A stretch of 9,386 bases of DNA, from NCBI GenBank assembly GCA_046073825.1, contig JBJTMY010000187.1, positions 1-9,386 of the forward strand. Direction: 5' to 3'. This DNA comes from CAINEC01 sp046073825. Lineage in GTDB: Bacteria > Bacteroidota > Bacteroidia > AKYH767-A > OLB10. The notes below the pieces were generated by a model. The model had not been told where the DNA came from. It was given only the letters and a program-made list of their open reading frames with translations, and did not search any database. This document shows, piece after piece, positions 1 through 8,430 of this stretch. Each line of letters opens with the position of its first letter. Within the stretch, counting starts at the first letter, position 1. A program made the position numbers and the translations under genes.

Positions 1-884
1 AAATTCTGATTTTGCAAAACTTTTCCTTGAATATCAATTATTCTATATTCCGAGAATGGTGAAATTAAACCATTAATGGTTATTGAACTATTTGCTGGAT
101 TTGGCGACAAAGAAATTGTATATGGATTTAACTGATTTTCCTTAATTCCTGTCCATATTGCAGCATACAAAGAATCGGTTGATAAACATACATCATCAAT
201 GAAATAATAAGACACAGCATTTTGATAAGTTAAACTATCGTTATCCAAATTCATTGTATCGGTATTTGCATCATTAAAAAAATTGCCAATCATCAATTTC
301 GAGAAGCTGCCATTTGAAATAAATGAACCACTTATTTTAACCCACTGAGCGGTATCTGAATGGAAAATGGTATCATAATAATCTGCGGTATTATTAATTG
401 GTACAGGACTCGCTTGTGTATAAATAGAATTTGTAAGTTTAACACCAATCCGATTTGTTGCTAGCAATGCTACTACATTTGTAGTTGATGAATATGCTTG
501 GTTTATAAACATTGAAAAATAATATTTATTACCAGTTATTGTGCTTTGAATCAAGTCTACCCCAGGTATTTCTCTAAATAAACCAGACACAGCTAGTTGT
601 GTCGCATAAGTTGCAATGCCAAACATTTTATCCCCACTATGTGGAAATTGGTATGAGGCTACAGTATTGGGAACAATATAAATTTGGCTACAACTAGTCC
701 AATAATCTGGAGAGGACCTACATGAATACCATTTATCACATTTATTCACTCCTCCTAAACCGCTGTAGATACAATTTATAGTATCTTCAAATGATGGATT
801 AGGCACTAAGTTTAGTTGTGCTTTACAGTGTCCACCTAGTGCCAATATCCCAATTAATATTAAAAACTTACATTTAAGTTTCAT
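1..884 (-). CDS. Exported jelly-roll-like protein with T9SS type A sorting domain (3' end cut by window edge)
   Basis: The open frame runs from ATG at 884 to the window edge: 294 codons, with no stop reached. Residues 1-22 form a signal peptide (basic start, hydrophobic ILIGILALGG, Ala22|Gln23 cleavage). The mature protein opens with NLVPNPSFED (25-34), the hallmark of a Bacteroidota family of exported, probably beta-sandwich (galactose-binding/CBM-like) domains. Family-like signs follow: a Trp/Cys-rich stretch near 52-65, VPN at 71-73, YQFPHSG at 78-84 and the closing strand FIDDVCLS at 228-235. Cysteines at 38, 49, 55, 65 and 233 could form disulphides. From about residue 255 a T9SS sorting domain starts (LSPNPANSS); roughly 45 more residues should lie outside the window. 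The gap to the upstream hydrolase gene is 69 bp with no clear terminator or promoter, so co-transcription is likely but unproven. An ATG at 890 is followed at once by TAA, so 884 is the start. Ligand binding is inferred from fold resemblance; the true ligand is unknown. Confidence 0.88.
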   Translation of the reverse strand, partial: MKLKCKFLILIGILALGGHCKAQLNLVPNPSFEDTINCIYSGLGGVNKCDKWYSCRSSPDYWTSCSQIYIVPNTVASYQFPHSGDKMFGIATYATQLAVSGLFREIPGVDLIQSTITGNKYYFSMFINQAYSSTTNVVALLATNRIGVKLTNSIYTQASPVPINNTADYYDTIFHSDTAQWVKISGSFISNGSFSKLMIGNFFNDANTDTMNLDNDSLTYQNAVSYYFIDDVCLSTDSLYAAIWTGIKENQLNPYTISLSPNPANSSITINGLISPFSEYRIIDIQGKVLQNQN

Positions 885-953
885 TTACATGTAGAATTTC
901 GAATCTTTAAATAATAGACTATATTGGGAATTATTGATAAATCAAATGTCAGT

Positions 954-2531
954 TTAATATACTACCAACTTTTTTATAACATAACCATTATCCCCACAAA
1001 CTTTAATATAATAAATCCCTGCGCTTAAATTATTTATATTAATTGTTTGATTATAGTTGGCAACAGATAAACTAAGAGAGTTAAACAATGTTAAGATTTT
1101 TACACCTTGCGCTGAAAACAGCTCTCCTGTTTTTATTGATTTTAAGCCATCCCCTTCAATTTTAAGTTCACAGTGTTCATGTGCAGGATTTGGTATTAGT
1201 TGAACATTAAAATTTGCTTGTAAATCTTCTTTTACACCAACTGTACCAATTACTCTAACCTGGTTACGTTTACTACGCCATCCTCGGCAACCATTTGCAT
1301 TTCTGGCTGATAAAATTACTTCATAACTACCCGCAGTATTGTAAACATGGTACGGGTTCACTGCTGTACTTGTTGTACTATCCCCAAAATACCAAATGTA
1401 GCTGTTGGTATTGTAACTTGCATTAATAAAGAAAATGGTATCTCCAGCATTGATGGTATCAGCAATTTTATATGAACTGGTATAAAATTCTGCAACAGGT
1501 GCAATATTTAAAGGAGTATGATAGGGAGTATCAAATAATAAGGTTTCCGCTATAGTAGAACTATCCGTGGGGGATGCTTTAGTTGTGTATAAATATAGCT
1601 CTGAATGACCAATATTTGGGACTTCAGCATACTCCCATTTTAAGGTGGTTCCTCGGTTAATCGCATTACTATCACAAAATGCATAAAATGTTTGGGCACG
1701 CTCGTACCGGTTTACACCTTGTATCATAAGACAAGATGTATCAAATAGTGAATCTGTATCTGCTGTACCTATTAAAATGCCATAATTTTCATTATAATAT
1801 TGAATAGCGTTATCGTTGCAAAAAAAGCATAATAAACTATCAGTATAGTCACAATGTGTATAAAATGGAGGTCCAGAATAATGTATGGCTGGATTCTGAA
1901 TAAATCCGCAGAGCCACCACATAGTTTCGCCATTAAAGTTTTCAGTTGGAAATGTATAATAATAAGGGTCTGCGGAAACAGCCATTTTTAAAGGTATCGA
2001 ATCTGGGTAAGAAGTTCGATAAATTAAATATCTTGAAACGAATTGAGCTCCAACTGAAAAACCAATCATGTAAGTCGGAATTGAACCTCTGGATTCTTTT
2101 TGAATTATATGTTTGTATAGGTTTTTAAATACAAATATGCCTGGTCTAAGTTGTGAACATGGTGTTACCGTATCACGAGTAGTTTCTAAAACATCACCTG
2201 ACCTCACAGGAAATGTTGTCATATTAGGGGCAATAATAATAGCTTTTCGTCTATTTGCAATATCTTGTAGAATCCCTGCTGTAGTATTACCACTTCCACC
2301 CGTACCATGTATTGCAAAAACAATTGGGCTTGTTAAAGAATCATAACTTGAGGGTTTATAGACAGTGAATTTGTGCCAATATGAACTAGTATAATTTAAA
2401 TTAACATATGGTAAATCATCCGCCATTGAAATAGAATCAATACTTAGCCCAACCGGATAGGATTGGGCTAAGCTGATTTTTGAAAGGCAAATTAGCAATA
2501 GAAATAATGTAATTTGGATTGGTTTTTTCAT
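954..2531 (-). CDS. T9SS-exported alpha/beta hydrolase (esterase/depolymerase-like) with PKD domain
   Basis: 525 residues. A signal peptide covers 1-22 (SLA|Q). The hydrolase domain spans about 45-340: an oxyanion-type HGTGG at 75-79, the nucleophile elbow G-F-S-V-G at 157-161 (Ser159), an acidic candidate in GTADTD at 255-260 (Asp258 or Asp260), and a catalytic His in NIGHS (His309). The RYERAQTFY (275-283) and VPNIGHS (304-310) segments resemble secreted bacterial hydrolases of the esterase/PHB-depolymerase-like superfamily. A PKD domain follows at about 345-427 (WYFGDS 380-385, then a YHVYNTAGSYEV strand), and a T9SS type A sorting domain at about 440-525 (LIPNPA, AGIYYIKV, IKKLVVY). The mature protein has ten cysteines, including C-F-F-C at 235-238, so disulphide stabilisation is likely. 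ATG 2531 lies 7 bp after the stop of the giant gene, implying one transcript and possibly translational coupling. The product is predicted to be surface-attached or released by T9SS. The substrate (carboxyl ester, acetylated glycan or polyester) cannot be told from sequence. Confidence 0.9.
   Translation of the reverse strand: MKKPIQITLFLLLICLSKISLAQSYPVGLSIDSISMADDLPYVNLNYTSSYWHKFTVYKPSSYDSLTSPIVFAIHGTGGSGNTTAGILQDIANRRKAIIIAPNMTTFPVRSGDVLETTRDTVTPCSQLRPGIFVFKNLYKHIIQKESRGSIPTYMIGFSVGAQFVSRYLIYRTSYPDSIPLKMAVSADPYYYTFPTENFNGETMWWLCGFIQNPAIHYSGPPFYTHCDYTDSLLCFFCNDNAIQYYNENYGILIGTADTDSLFDTSCLMIQGVNRYERAQTFYAFCDSNAINRGTTLKWEYAEVPNIGHSELYLYTTKASPTDSSTIAETLLFDTPYHTPLNIAPVAEFYTSSYKIADTINAGDTIFFINASYNTNSYIWYFGDSTTSTAVNPYHVYNTAGSYEVILSARNANGCRGWRSKRNQVRVIGTVGVKEDLQANFNVQLIPNPAHEHCELKIEGDGLKSIKTGELFSAQGVKILTLFNSLSLSVANYNQTININNLSAGIYYIKVCGDNGYVIKKLVVY
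957..1214 (-). other. T9SS type A sorting domain of the hydrolase
   Basis: Residues 440-525 of the hydrolase: FNVQLIPNPAHEHCELKI, then GELFSAQGVKILTLF, then ININNLSAGIYYIKV and the terminal VIKKLVVY. The order and length match the T9SS type A domains of the neighbouring proteins, so the hydrolase should leave the cell by the same secretion machine. Confidence 0.88.
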
Positions 2532-2538
2532 TTAGTTT

Positions 2539-5500
2539 TTATTGAACTATTAGTTTAATTGATTTTTGTAAATTTCCATAAATGGTTTCAACTAAATATA
2601 CGCCTGGAGATAAATCTTCAGTATTTAATGTGTAATTTAATTTAACTCCAGATTCATTTTCTTGTAAAACCGTAGGTAATTGAATTGTTTTTAATGCATG
2701 TCCAAAATAGTTATAAAGTTTTATAACCACATTTTCATCTTTTTGTTTTGGACTATTTATTGAAACAATACAAGAACTTGTGGTAGGATTTGGCGCAAGT
2801 AAAACTTCAAAATTTATATTATTCAATTTATTCGGTTTCGCTAATCTACTTCCATTGTCAGGGCAGACTCCTACACAAGCACCATAACCTAACCAAGTAT
2901 CTAATGAATCTAAAGAGATATAAAATATTTCTCCTCCATTACAAACATACAAAGAATCATTGTTATTTACCACATCTTCAATTAATATCGTGTCTTGTGA
3001 GATTGCTTCGCAGCCATTACGATAAACAGTTAACGTGATTGTTTTATAGCCGATAGAATCAAATATAATATCAGCAGGGTTTTGCAATGATGACGTTGAT
3101 GGACTCCCGCCCTCAAATGTCCATAAATAAAGTGCATTATCTGGTGTATTACCTTGATATGTAAAATCATAAGACAAACCTGCATTTGTGCAATTGTGCT
3201 TTGATGTAAAAACCGATTCAGGATTCGGAATATCGTATACTGTATTTAAAGTAGTGTTTGTGAGTACAACTTCATTGTTATCAAAATAAATTCCCGCTTG
3301 ATTTGTAATTTTAGTCCCATCATTTAGACCTTGTTTCGGAGTTATTACATAATGAATATATCCAGTACTATCAGGAGCTAGCTCTATACTATCGAATTCA
3401 ACCAAAAGGATATGATTTGGATTAATTCTAACATTTGTAATTCGATGACTTGCACCTAGAAGTTTAAACGTATTTATGTTAAGACTAGAATCAATCTGGT
3501 CACTAATAATGATATTGTGTGCATTTCCAATTCCAGTATTTAAAAATCTAATTGTATAGTCTAACTCTTGTAACTTTTCTATGTTCCCATTTGGACCACA
3601 ACCTTGTGGCGTAACTATTTTATCATTAGGGTCACATCCACATGCATCTCTTCTATTTCTTACTATTACTGCTGGCACTTCCGTAAAACTTAAATTATCA
3701 AAACCTGCATCAACTCCGCCTGCATTGTTATTATTAGACGATTCTACTCGCAAACATAAATTTACATTTGTAGCGGTGGTTATTGCATTAGTACACCATT
3801 GTGCGTTTCCTTGTGCCCAAGCGTTAGCTCCATTAAAAGGTATTGCACCAGTGTTATATATATCCAAACCGTCAATTGAAACAATGCCAATTGGTTGGGA
3901 TCCATAAGAAGTTAAGTTTGTAAATTGCATTGAAAAGTCATATTGCGTATTTGGATTTACATTTATTGTTTGACACCAAACTGGCCGAACGGGAATTGGA
4001 TTTACTGGACTTGTAAGATTTAAGCTAGCATCTACATAAAGCGCATTAGGTGCGGAAAAGGCATTACCATTCCACCAACTAAAATTTAAGGAATATGGAT
4101 TACCAGTTACACAATAAGACCCTAAAGAACTTGGTGGTGGCGCACAGTCAACTACATAAGAACCAAAATTATTCCATATTGCTGGTGTATCAAAATCTCC
4201 ATTATTGATTAAATTGCCCCCAACTACATTTCCAAAAGTTGCCCTAATAATATGTGTTGCGGCTATCCATGAATTGCTAATTGATACATCGACACAAATA
4301 CCTCCACTTCCTAAAACAGGAATTTGGTCTAAAGCAATGCTAATAGTATTGCTGCCTGTAGTAGGATAAGGAGCGACAATAACCGCAGCACCAGAAACAG
4401 ATTGAATATTATCAATTACAAATCCTGTTGGTAATAATATATTTAACAATGTACCTGCAGGAGAAGGTGCAGAACTCAAATTGATTATGTCAAAACAATA
4501 TCGTATTTTAAAACCTGGGCATGCATTTTGTAATAAAAGTGTTCCTTCACACTCACCTGGGTCTATTGCAACAGAGTTAAAAGTAAGTAAATAGCTTGGC
4601 GCACATGGTACTAGTAGAAATTTTTGTGCAAAATCTCTATTTGTTAAATTATTATTGGCTATTACTGTTTCTTCATAAACACTATCAGATTGGCAATTTG
4701 ACATAAAGAAATTATCATTTTGATTATTTAAACTTATATCGTATGTTCCAGCAGGAACACTTAAAACATATTGTCCAGAATCATTTGTAAATGCATAATA
4801 AGCACCAGGAGATGCCATCACTGGTTTGTTTGCTATTGGATGGTCAACTCCTGCTGTATAAACACAATTACTATCTATGTCGTTATAAAGTCTTCCAGAA
4901 ACATAGCCAGGATTAGCTAATGGCAAACTTGCTTTACAAGCTGCTACATCAGTCAAAGCATTAATACCTTCTTTAACTTTAACAAATCTGTTTAATGCAA
5001 CACTGGTAAAATATTGAGTTGTATTTGATGCAGGCCAAACTATTTTTAAACTATCTATTGTTGTTGCATTCCCTAATCCAATATGTACAACATGTCCAGA
5101 AGTAGCCCCATTTTCACCACCTCTAGATGTATTAGCATTTATTTCACGCATTTGCCATCTACTACTACCACCAATAGTTGCCTTAACATAAACTCTTGCC
5201 CCAATAGCATCTTTATTTGAGGTTACTCCTTCACAATTTATTTTTAACCAATTATGCGTAGATGAGCTTATAGCATTTAGATTATTCGTATAAAACAAAT
5301 CATTTGGGTTGCCATAACCTGTAGGAACAAACAAATCTAAATCACCATCATTATCATAATCCGACCAAGCTCCAGCATAAGATTCAACAGAAACATCTGA
5401 AGAAACAATTTCAAGACTATCTTTTACAAAAGTTCCATTCCCATTATTTTTAAATAAATAATTCTTGTCAAATGTTGGAACGAACAAATCCAAATAGCCA

Positions 5501-8394
5501 TCATTATTATAATCAGCCCAAGATGCACCACCTTGTTTTACAGAGGAACCTGTTTTAATATTTGCCAACGTGTTTTCAGTAAAAGTGCCGTTACCATTAT
5601 TAGTAATTAATTTGTCACCATTAACATTATTATTTAACCAAACATCCAAATCACCATCATTGTCATAGTCACCCCAAGCACATCCATAAGAGCCTTGGAA
5701 GTTTGTGAGGACAGTATTAGTTAAAATTTTCGAGAAGGTACTATTGCCATTATTTTTAAATAAATAATTGTCTTCATATGGATTACTGTTTGCAACAAAA
5801 ATATCCATAAATCCATCATTATTGTAATCAGCCCATGAAACAGCATCTGCTCTATTTGTACCACTTACACTTGAAAGAGCAGAAATACTTGTTTCGGTAA
5901 AATTTCCACTATGATTATTTCTATATATTTTGTCTTTTCCAAAATAAGCATCTAAATAACCATCATTGTTATAATCAGCAAAACCCATATCTCGAATTGC
6001 CGGAGAATAAGAAGGTAATCCAGTAATGGTTTTACTAACACTAAGAAAACTACCATTACCTTGATTTTCATATAACTTTTTAGCTCCAACATATAAATCT
6101 AAATTACCATCATTATTGTAATCTACCCAAACAGAAGAATTACCCGGTAAAGCATCTGTAACTAGACCTCCCGGTATGTTTGAAACCCTCGTTAAAGATG
6201 AATTGCAATTGTTTCTAAATAAAAGATTATTTCCTGCAGTGTTATTAAGACTGGCAAAAAATACCGAATGAAATAAATCCAAATCACCATCATTATCATA
6301 ATCACCCCAAGTTGCGTAATAACTGTTATTTCCTTCATTAACCAATCCGCCTTCAGTTAATTTAGTAAACAACCTAGTAAAATTTGCAGTTGCTGTGCAG
6401 CCCTTAGCATCTGTCACTGTGACTGTATATGTTGCACCTGAGGATAATCCTAAAGCAGTTGAATCCGTTGAACCAGATGACCATAAATACGTATAAGGAC
6501 TAACTCCATTTAATGTTCTAACTTTTGCAGTATCACCAGATGACAAAGTATAAGCAGTCATCAAACAAGAACCAAAACCTAAAGTGAAATTCCCATAAGT
6601 TACAACAGTAGTTGAATTACTAATTTTTCCAACATATTTATTTCCAGTAATTCCTCCATTTCCCAAATCCTTCCAAGTTGAACCATTCCAATTTGCTACA
6701 CGAGCGGAATTTGAATCGTTCACAGGACATGCAATTGTATCCCATGATAATTTAACGGCAACATTACTTGTTCCAGCTATCCTAGCTAAATTCCAATAGT
6801 TACAACTGTTAAGTACTTTTATTGATGTGTCAGTACTATTTCCAAATGCTTGTCCTTGATAAAAATACTCAGCCGTAAATGCATCAGAACTAACTGATGG
6901 AGCAGAAATTTCTATTGGCCTATAAATACTTGATTTCCCTACAGGAAATGAAAATGCTGAATTTCCATTTTTCCTAATTGGTCCTTCAATATAACTAAAA
7001 CTATTCCCACCCGTTAAAGTACAAGTTGATTTTAGTGTTAATAAATTTGTTGCAGTTGTAATTATTTTTCCACTTGTTAATGTTAAAGCACTATCAATTG
7101 TTGCCGCTCTGTTTAAAGTAACTGTGCCAGAACCTTTGTCAGCTACAAGTTTTCCAATTAGTAATGTCGTATCTCCACTAAGAATTTGGTTACCAGTACC
7201 CGTTAAACTTACCGTACCAGATCCTTGGTTAAATACAATAATTCCATATTGGTGATTTGAATTTGTATTAATATTACCGTTAAACTCAGAAACACCAGTA
7301 AAGGCAGCAGAAATGTACCCTGTAGTAGTAATAAACGAAACATCTCCATTATAAATATCGCCTTCTTGCAATGCCAACCGGAATGAAGCCGTATTTGTAG
7401 TACTGTTTCTAAATGTAGCACCTGAATTAAAGGTATTACCACCATACGAAAGATTAGAAGAAGTACTTGATTTAGTAAAATCTATTATCCCGTTAAATGT
7501 ACTAGTCTTTAGCAAAATGCCAGGTGTGCTAATTGTTAGTGCGCCATTAAAAACTGAGGACACCAAACTTACAATAGCCGATCCCGTAGTTGTTAAACTT
7601 TGACTCGTTGACCCATTTTGTATAAAGTTTTTTAAAACTAAAGTACCATTAGAGAAACCTCCAGAACCTATAACTATGACCTCTCCACTTGATAGAGTTG
7701 CACCCCCACTTGCATTTCCAGATGCAAAATTAATACCTCCAGAACCGGATGATTCAAGAATTAAACTATCATTAAAATAAGCTATTGTATTATATCCTAA
7801 CTGGATGGCATATGTACTGGTATTAATAATTTTTGTTGTACCATTAAACACATCTGCATTGGTCATTCCTAAATTCAAATAAGAATTACCTGACTTTTTA
7901 ATTGTAACGGCTGCATTGAATATACAACCGCCTGCACCATTACTTGTAGCGTTGCTGGTTTGTTCAAATGAAGCCGAACTATTAAAAGTTCCACCACTAA
8001 AAACAGTTCTTCCTACAATTGCATCTATTGTGCAACTAAATGTAGTCCCACCAAATAATGAGTAAGTACCTCTAACAATAACATTTCCATTTGATATTGT
8101 TCCTGCATAGAAATAACTATTGTTTGAAATTGTTAAATTATAGGTGTTTAAGTTAAAACTGCCTGAATTATATTCTAATTCATTAATAGTGGTGTTCGAT
8201 TGTAAGACAGGGTTGTTTGTTGTCGAAACAATTTTTATTGTATCTGTAGTTGATGGAATACCATATGGACTCCAATTAGAACTTACAGACCAATTCGAAC
8301 TTGTTGAACCTGTCCATGTATATTTTGTTGCAAACAAATGGTGATTTGCAAATAGAAACACAAGAAATAGTGTATATTTTATAATTACTTTCAT
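2539..8394 (-). CDS. Giant mosaic T9SS surface protein: beta-helix, SprB-like, FG-GAP propeller, ASPIC/UnbV, DUF7619-like, PKD
   Basis: 1951 residues. A signal peptide covers 1-22 (LFA|T). Modules in order: TWTGSTSSNW start and a parallel beta-helix-like region with FNG/FNS turns (about 24-460); a linker with SYIEGPIRKNG and FPVGK (467-486), common in Bacteroidota surface proteins; an SprB-like repeat (about 612-672: SPYTYLWSSGST, TYTVTVTDAKGC); seven FG-GAP/VCBS repeats with DxDxDGxxD loops (698-1020); ASPIC/UnbV (about 1048-1141); a carboxypeptidase-regulatory/SdrD-like beta-sandwich (about 1163-1222: SGRLYNDIDSN, AGTYDISL); a DUF11-like Cys-containing region (about 1260-1390); a jelly-roll-like domain (about 1394-1572: NLINNGDFD to FDNLSF); a DUF7619-like domain (about 1585-1720: CDPNDKIVTPQG, TIRFLNTG, IYFDNNEVV); PKD (about 1737-1805); and a T9SS type A sorting domain (1862-1951: LLAPNP, SPGVYLVE). 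No catalytic site is evident, so an adhesive or scaffold role at the cell surface is inferred. It lies 36 bp after the small exported gene and 7 bp before the hydrolase gene. The frame is intact and ATG 8394 directly precedes the signal peptide. Confidence 0.92.
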   Translation of the reverse strand: MKVIIKYTLFLVFLFANHHLFATKYTWTGSTSSNWSVSSNWSPYGIPSTTDTIKIVSTTNNPVLQSNTTINELEYNSGSFNLNTYNLTISNNSYFYAGTISNGNVIVRGTYSLFGGTTFSCTIDAIVGRTVFSGGTFNSSASFEQTSNATSNGAGGCIFNAAVTIKKSGNSYLNLGMTNADVFNGTTKIINTSTYAIQLGYNTIAYFNDSLILESSGSGGINFASGNASGGATLSSGEVIVIGSGGFSNGTLVLKNFIQNGSTSQSLTTTGSAIVSLVSSVFNGALTISTPGILLKTSTFNGIIDFTKSSTSSNLSYGGNTFNSGATFRNSTTNTASFRLALQEGDIYNGDVSFITTTGYISAAFTGVSEFNGNINTNSNHQYGIIVFNQGSGTVSLTGTGNQILSGDTTLLIGKLVADKGSGTVTLNRAATIDSALTLTSGKIITTATNLLTLKSTCTLTGGNSFSYIEGPIRKNGNSAFSFPVGKSSIYRPIEISAPSVSSDAFTAEYFYQGQAFGNSTDTSIKVLNSCNYWNLARIAGTSNVAVKLSWDTIACPVNDSNSARVANWNGSTWKDLGNGGITGNKYVGKISNSTTVVTYGNFTLGFGSCLMTAYTLSSGDTAKVRTLNGVSPYTYLWSSGSTDSTALGLSSGATYTVTVTDAKGCTATANFTRLFTKLTEGGLVNEGNNSYYATWGDYDNDGDLDLFHSVFFASLNNTAGNNLLFRNNCNSSLTRVSNIPGGLVTDALPGNSSVWVDYNNDGNLDLYVGAKKLYENQGNGSFLSVSKTITGLPSYSPAIRDMGFADYNNDGYLDAYFGKDKIYRNNHSGNFTETSISALSSVSGTNRADAVSWADYNNDGFMDIFVANSNPYEDNYLFKNNGNSTFSKILTNTVLTNFQGSYGCAWGDYDNDGDLDVWLNNNVNGDKLITNNGNGTFTENTLANIKTGSSVKQGGASWADYNNDGYLDLFVPTFDKNYLFKNNGNGTFVKDSLEIVSSDVSVESYAGAWSDYDNDGDLDLFVPTGYGNPNDLFYTNNLNAISSSTHNWLKINCEGVTSNKDAIGARVYVKATIGGSSRWQMREINANTSRGGENGATSGHVVHIGLGNATTIDSLKIVWPASNTTQYFTSVALNRFVKVKEGINALTDVAACKASLPLANPGYVSGRLYNDIDSNCVYTAGVDHPIANKPVMASPGAYYAFTNDSGQYVLSVPAGTYDISLNNQNDNFFMSNCQSDSVYEETVIANNNLTNRDFAQKFLLVPCAPSYLLTFNSVAIDPGECEGTLLLQNACPGFKIRYCFDIINLSSAPSPAGTLLNILLPTGFVIDNIQSVSGAAVIVAPYPTTGSNTISIALDQIPVLGSGGICVDVSISNSWIAATHIIRATFGNVVGGNLINNGDFDTPAIWNNFGSYVVDCAPPPSSLGSYCVTGNPYSLNFSWWNGNAFSAPNALYVDASLNLTSPVNPIPVRPVWCQTINVNPNTQYDFSMQFTNLTSYGSQPIGIVSIDGLDIYNTGAIPFNGANAWAQGNAQWCTNAITTATNVNLCLRVESSNNNNAGGVDAGFDNLSFTEVPAVIVRNRRDACGCDPNDKIVTPQGCGPNGNIEKLQELDYTIRFLNTGIGNAHNIIISDQIDSSLNINTFKLLGASHRITNVRINPNHILLVEFDSIELAPDSTGYIHYVITPKQGLNDGTKITNQAGIYFDNNEVVLTNTTLNTVYDIPNPESVFTSKHNCTNAGLSYDFTYQGNTPDNALYLWTFEGGSPSTSSLQNPADIIFDSIGYKTITLTVYRNGCEAISQDTILIEDVVNNNDSLYVCNGGEIFYISLDSLDTWLGYGACVGVCPDNGSRLAKPNKLNNINFEVLLAPNPTTSSCIVSINSPKQKDENVVIKLYNYFGHALKTIQLPTVLQENESGVKLNYTLNTEDLSPGVYLVETIYGNLQKSIKLIVQ
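2542..2811 (-). other. T9SS type A sorting domain of the giant protein
   Basis: Residues 1862-1951 begin at FEVLLAPNPTTSS and contain VVIKLYNYFGHALKTI, LNTEDLSPGVYLVE and the terminal KSIKLIVQ. This is the usual layout of a Por secretion-system C-terminal sorting domain (PNP start, a strand with a small turn, then L-x-x-G-x-Y-x-x, then a short hydrophobic/basic tail). In the T9SS the domain directs passage across the outer membrane and is usually removed by the PorU sortase on attachment. Confidence 0.88.
4972..5253 (-). other. ASPIC/UnbV domain within the giant protein
   Basis: Residues about 1048-1141 begin with NWLKINCEG and contain GARVYVKA, WQMREINA, HIGLGNATTIDSLKIVWPAS and a closing RFVKVKEG strand, the normal order of an ASPIC/UnbV domain (Q-x-R-E, then G-LG, then WP). 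Such domains typically follow FG-GAP repeats, as in CRTAC1-like proteins, and they do so here directly after repeat 7. This FG-GAP plus ASPIC/UnbV cassette therefore looks like a recognisable unit set within a longer Bacteroidota adhesin. Its molecular function is not well defined in the family. Confidence 0.82.
5335..6303 (-). repeat. Seven FG-GAP/VCBS calcium-loop repeats inside the giant protein gene
   Basis: Seven in-frame repeats of about 50 codons, each with a calcium-binding-type loop D-Y-[DN]-N-D-G-x-[LM]-D starting at residues 698, 758, 807, 856, 909, 961 and 1012 (spacings 60, 49, 49, 53, 52, 51). Most loops are followed 15-25 residues later by an asparagine-rich N-x-G-N-x-[ST]-F or similar motif. 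At DNA level each loop gives a similar block of about 30-35 bp (plus-strand core 'ccatcattatcataatc' and variants). Loops 1, 5 and 7 are the acidic type DYDNDGDLD; loops 2, 3, 4 and 6 are DYNNDGxLD or DYNNDGxMD. The family is known to build integrin-alpha-like seven-bladed beta-propellers; that the seven units form one closed propeller is inference from the count. Confidence 0.9.
7276..7986 (-). repeat. FNG-type beta-helix turn repeats in the N-terminus of the giant protein
   Basis: A degenerate short repeat with an aromatic-Asn-Gly/Ser/Asp turn recurs at residues 137, 159, 183, 207, 282, 300, 322, 348 and 371, with a related FSNG at 247. Spacings are mostly 18-26 residues, close to one coil of a right-handed parallel beta-helix. 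The sequence between turns is rich in Ser, Thr, Gly and Asn with alternating hydrophobics. Fold assignment is inference; no pectate-lyase or other catalytic residues are apparent, so a structural or adhesive stalk is more likely than an enzyme. Confidence 0.65.
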
Positions 8395-8430
8395 GTCTTC
8401 GTTTTTAAATTATTATAGAAGTAATGGTCA

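Noticed and set aside
885..890. ATGTAA start-stop just ahead of the ATG at 884
   Set aside because: A one-codon minimal frame arises easily in AT-rich sequence and nothing else supports a regulatory role.
885..953. Possible terminator or promoter in the 69-bp gap between the hydrolase gene and the left-edge gene
   Set aside because: Only a weak A/T pairing (AATAAT with ATTATT) and no TAnnTTTG-like box were found; not enough to call either.
3581..3907. Plus-strand open frame of 108 codons opposite the giant gene, and other short plus-strand frames within 1946-8344
   Set aside because: They lie fully inside long, well-supported minus-strand genes, have no domain signature and are explained as antisense shadows.
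5335..6310. Regularly spaced similar 30-35 bp DNA blocks that could suggest a CRISPR or tandem repeat array
   Set aside because: The blocks are in frame, encode the DxDxDGxxD loops, and the intervals between them are coding and about 150 bp long, so this is protein repetition, not an array.
7209..7445. Minus-strand 78-codon frame nested within the giant gene
   Set aside because: It is another reading frame of the beta-helix-coding region, without a signal peptide or known motif.
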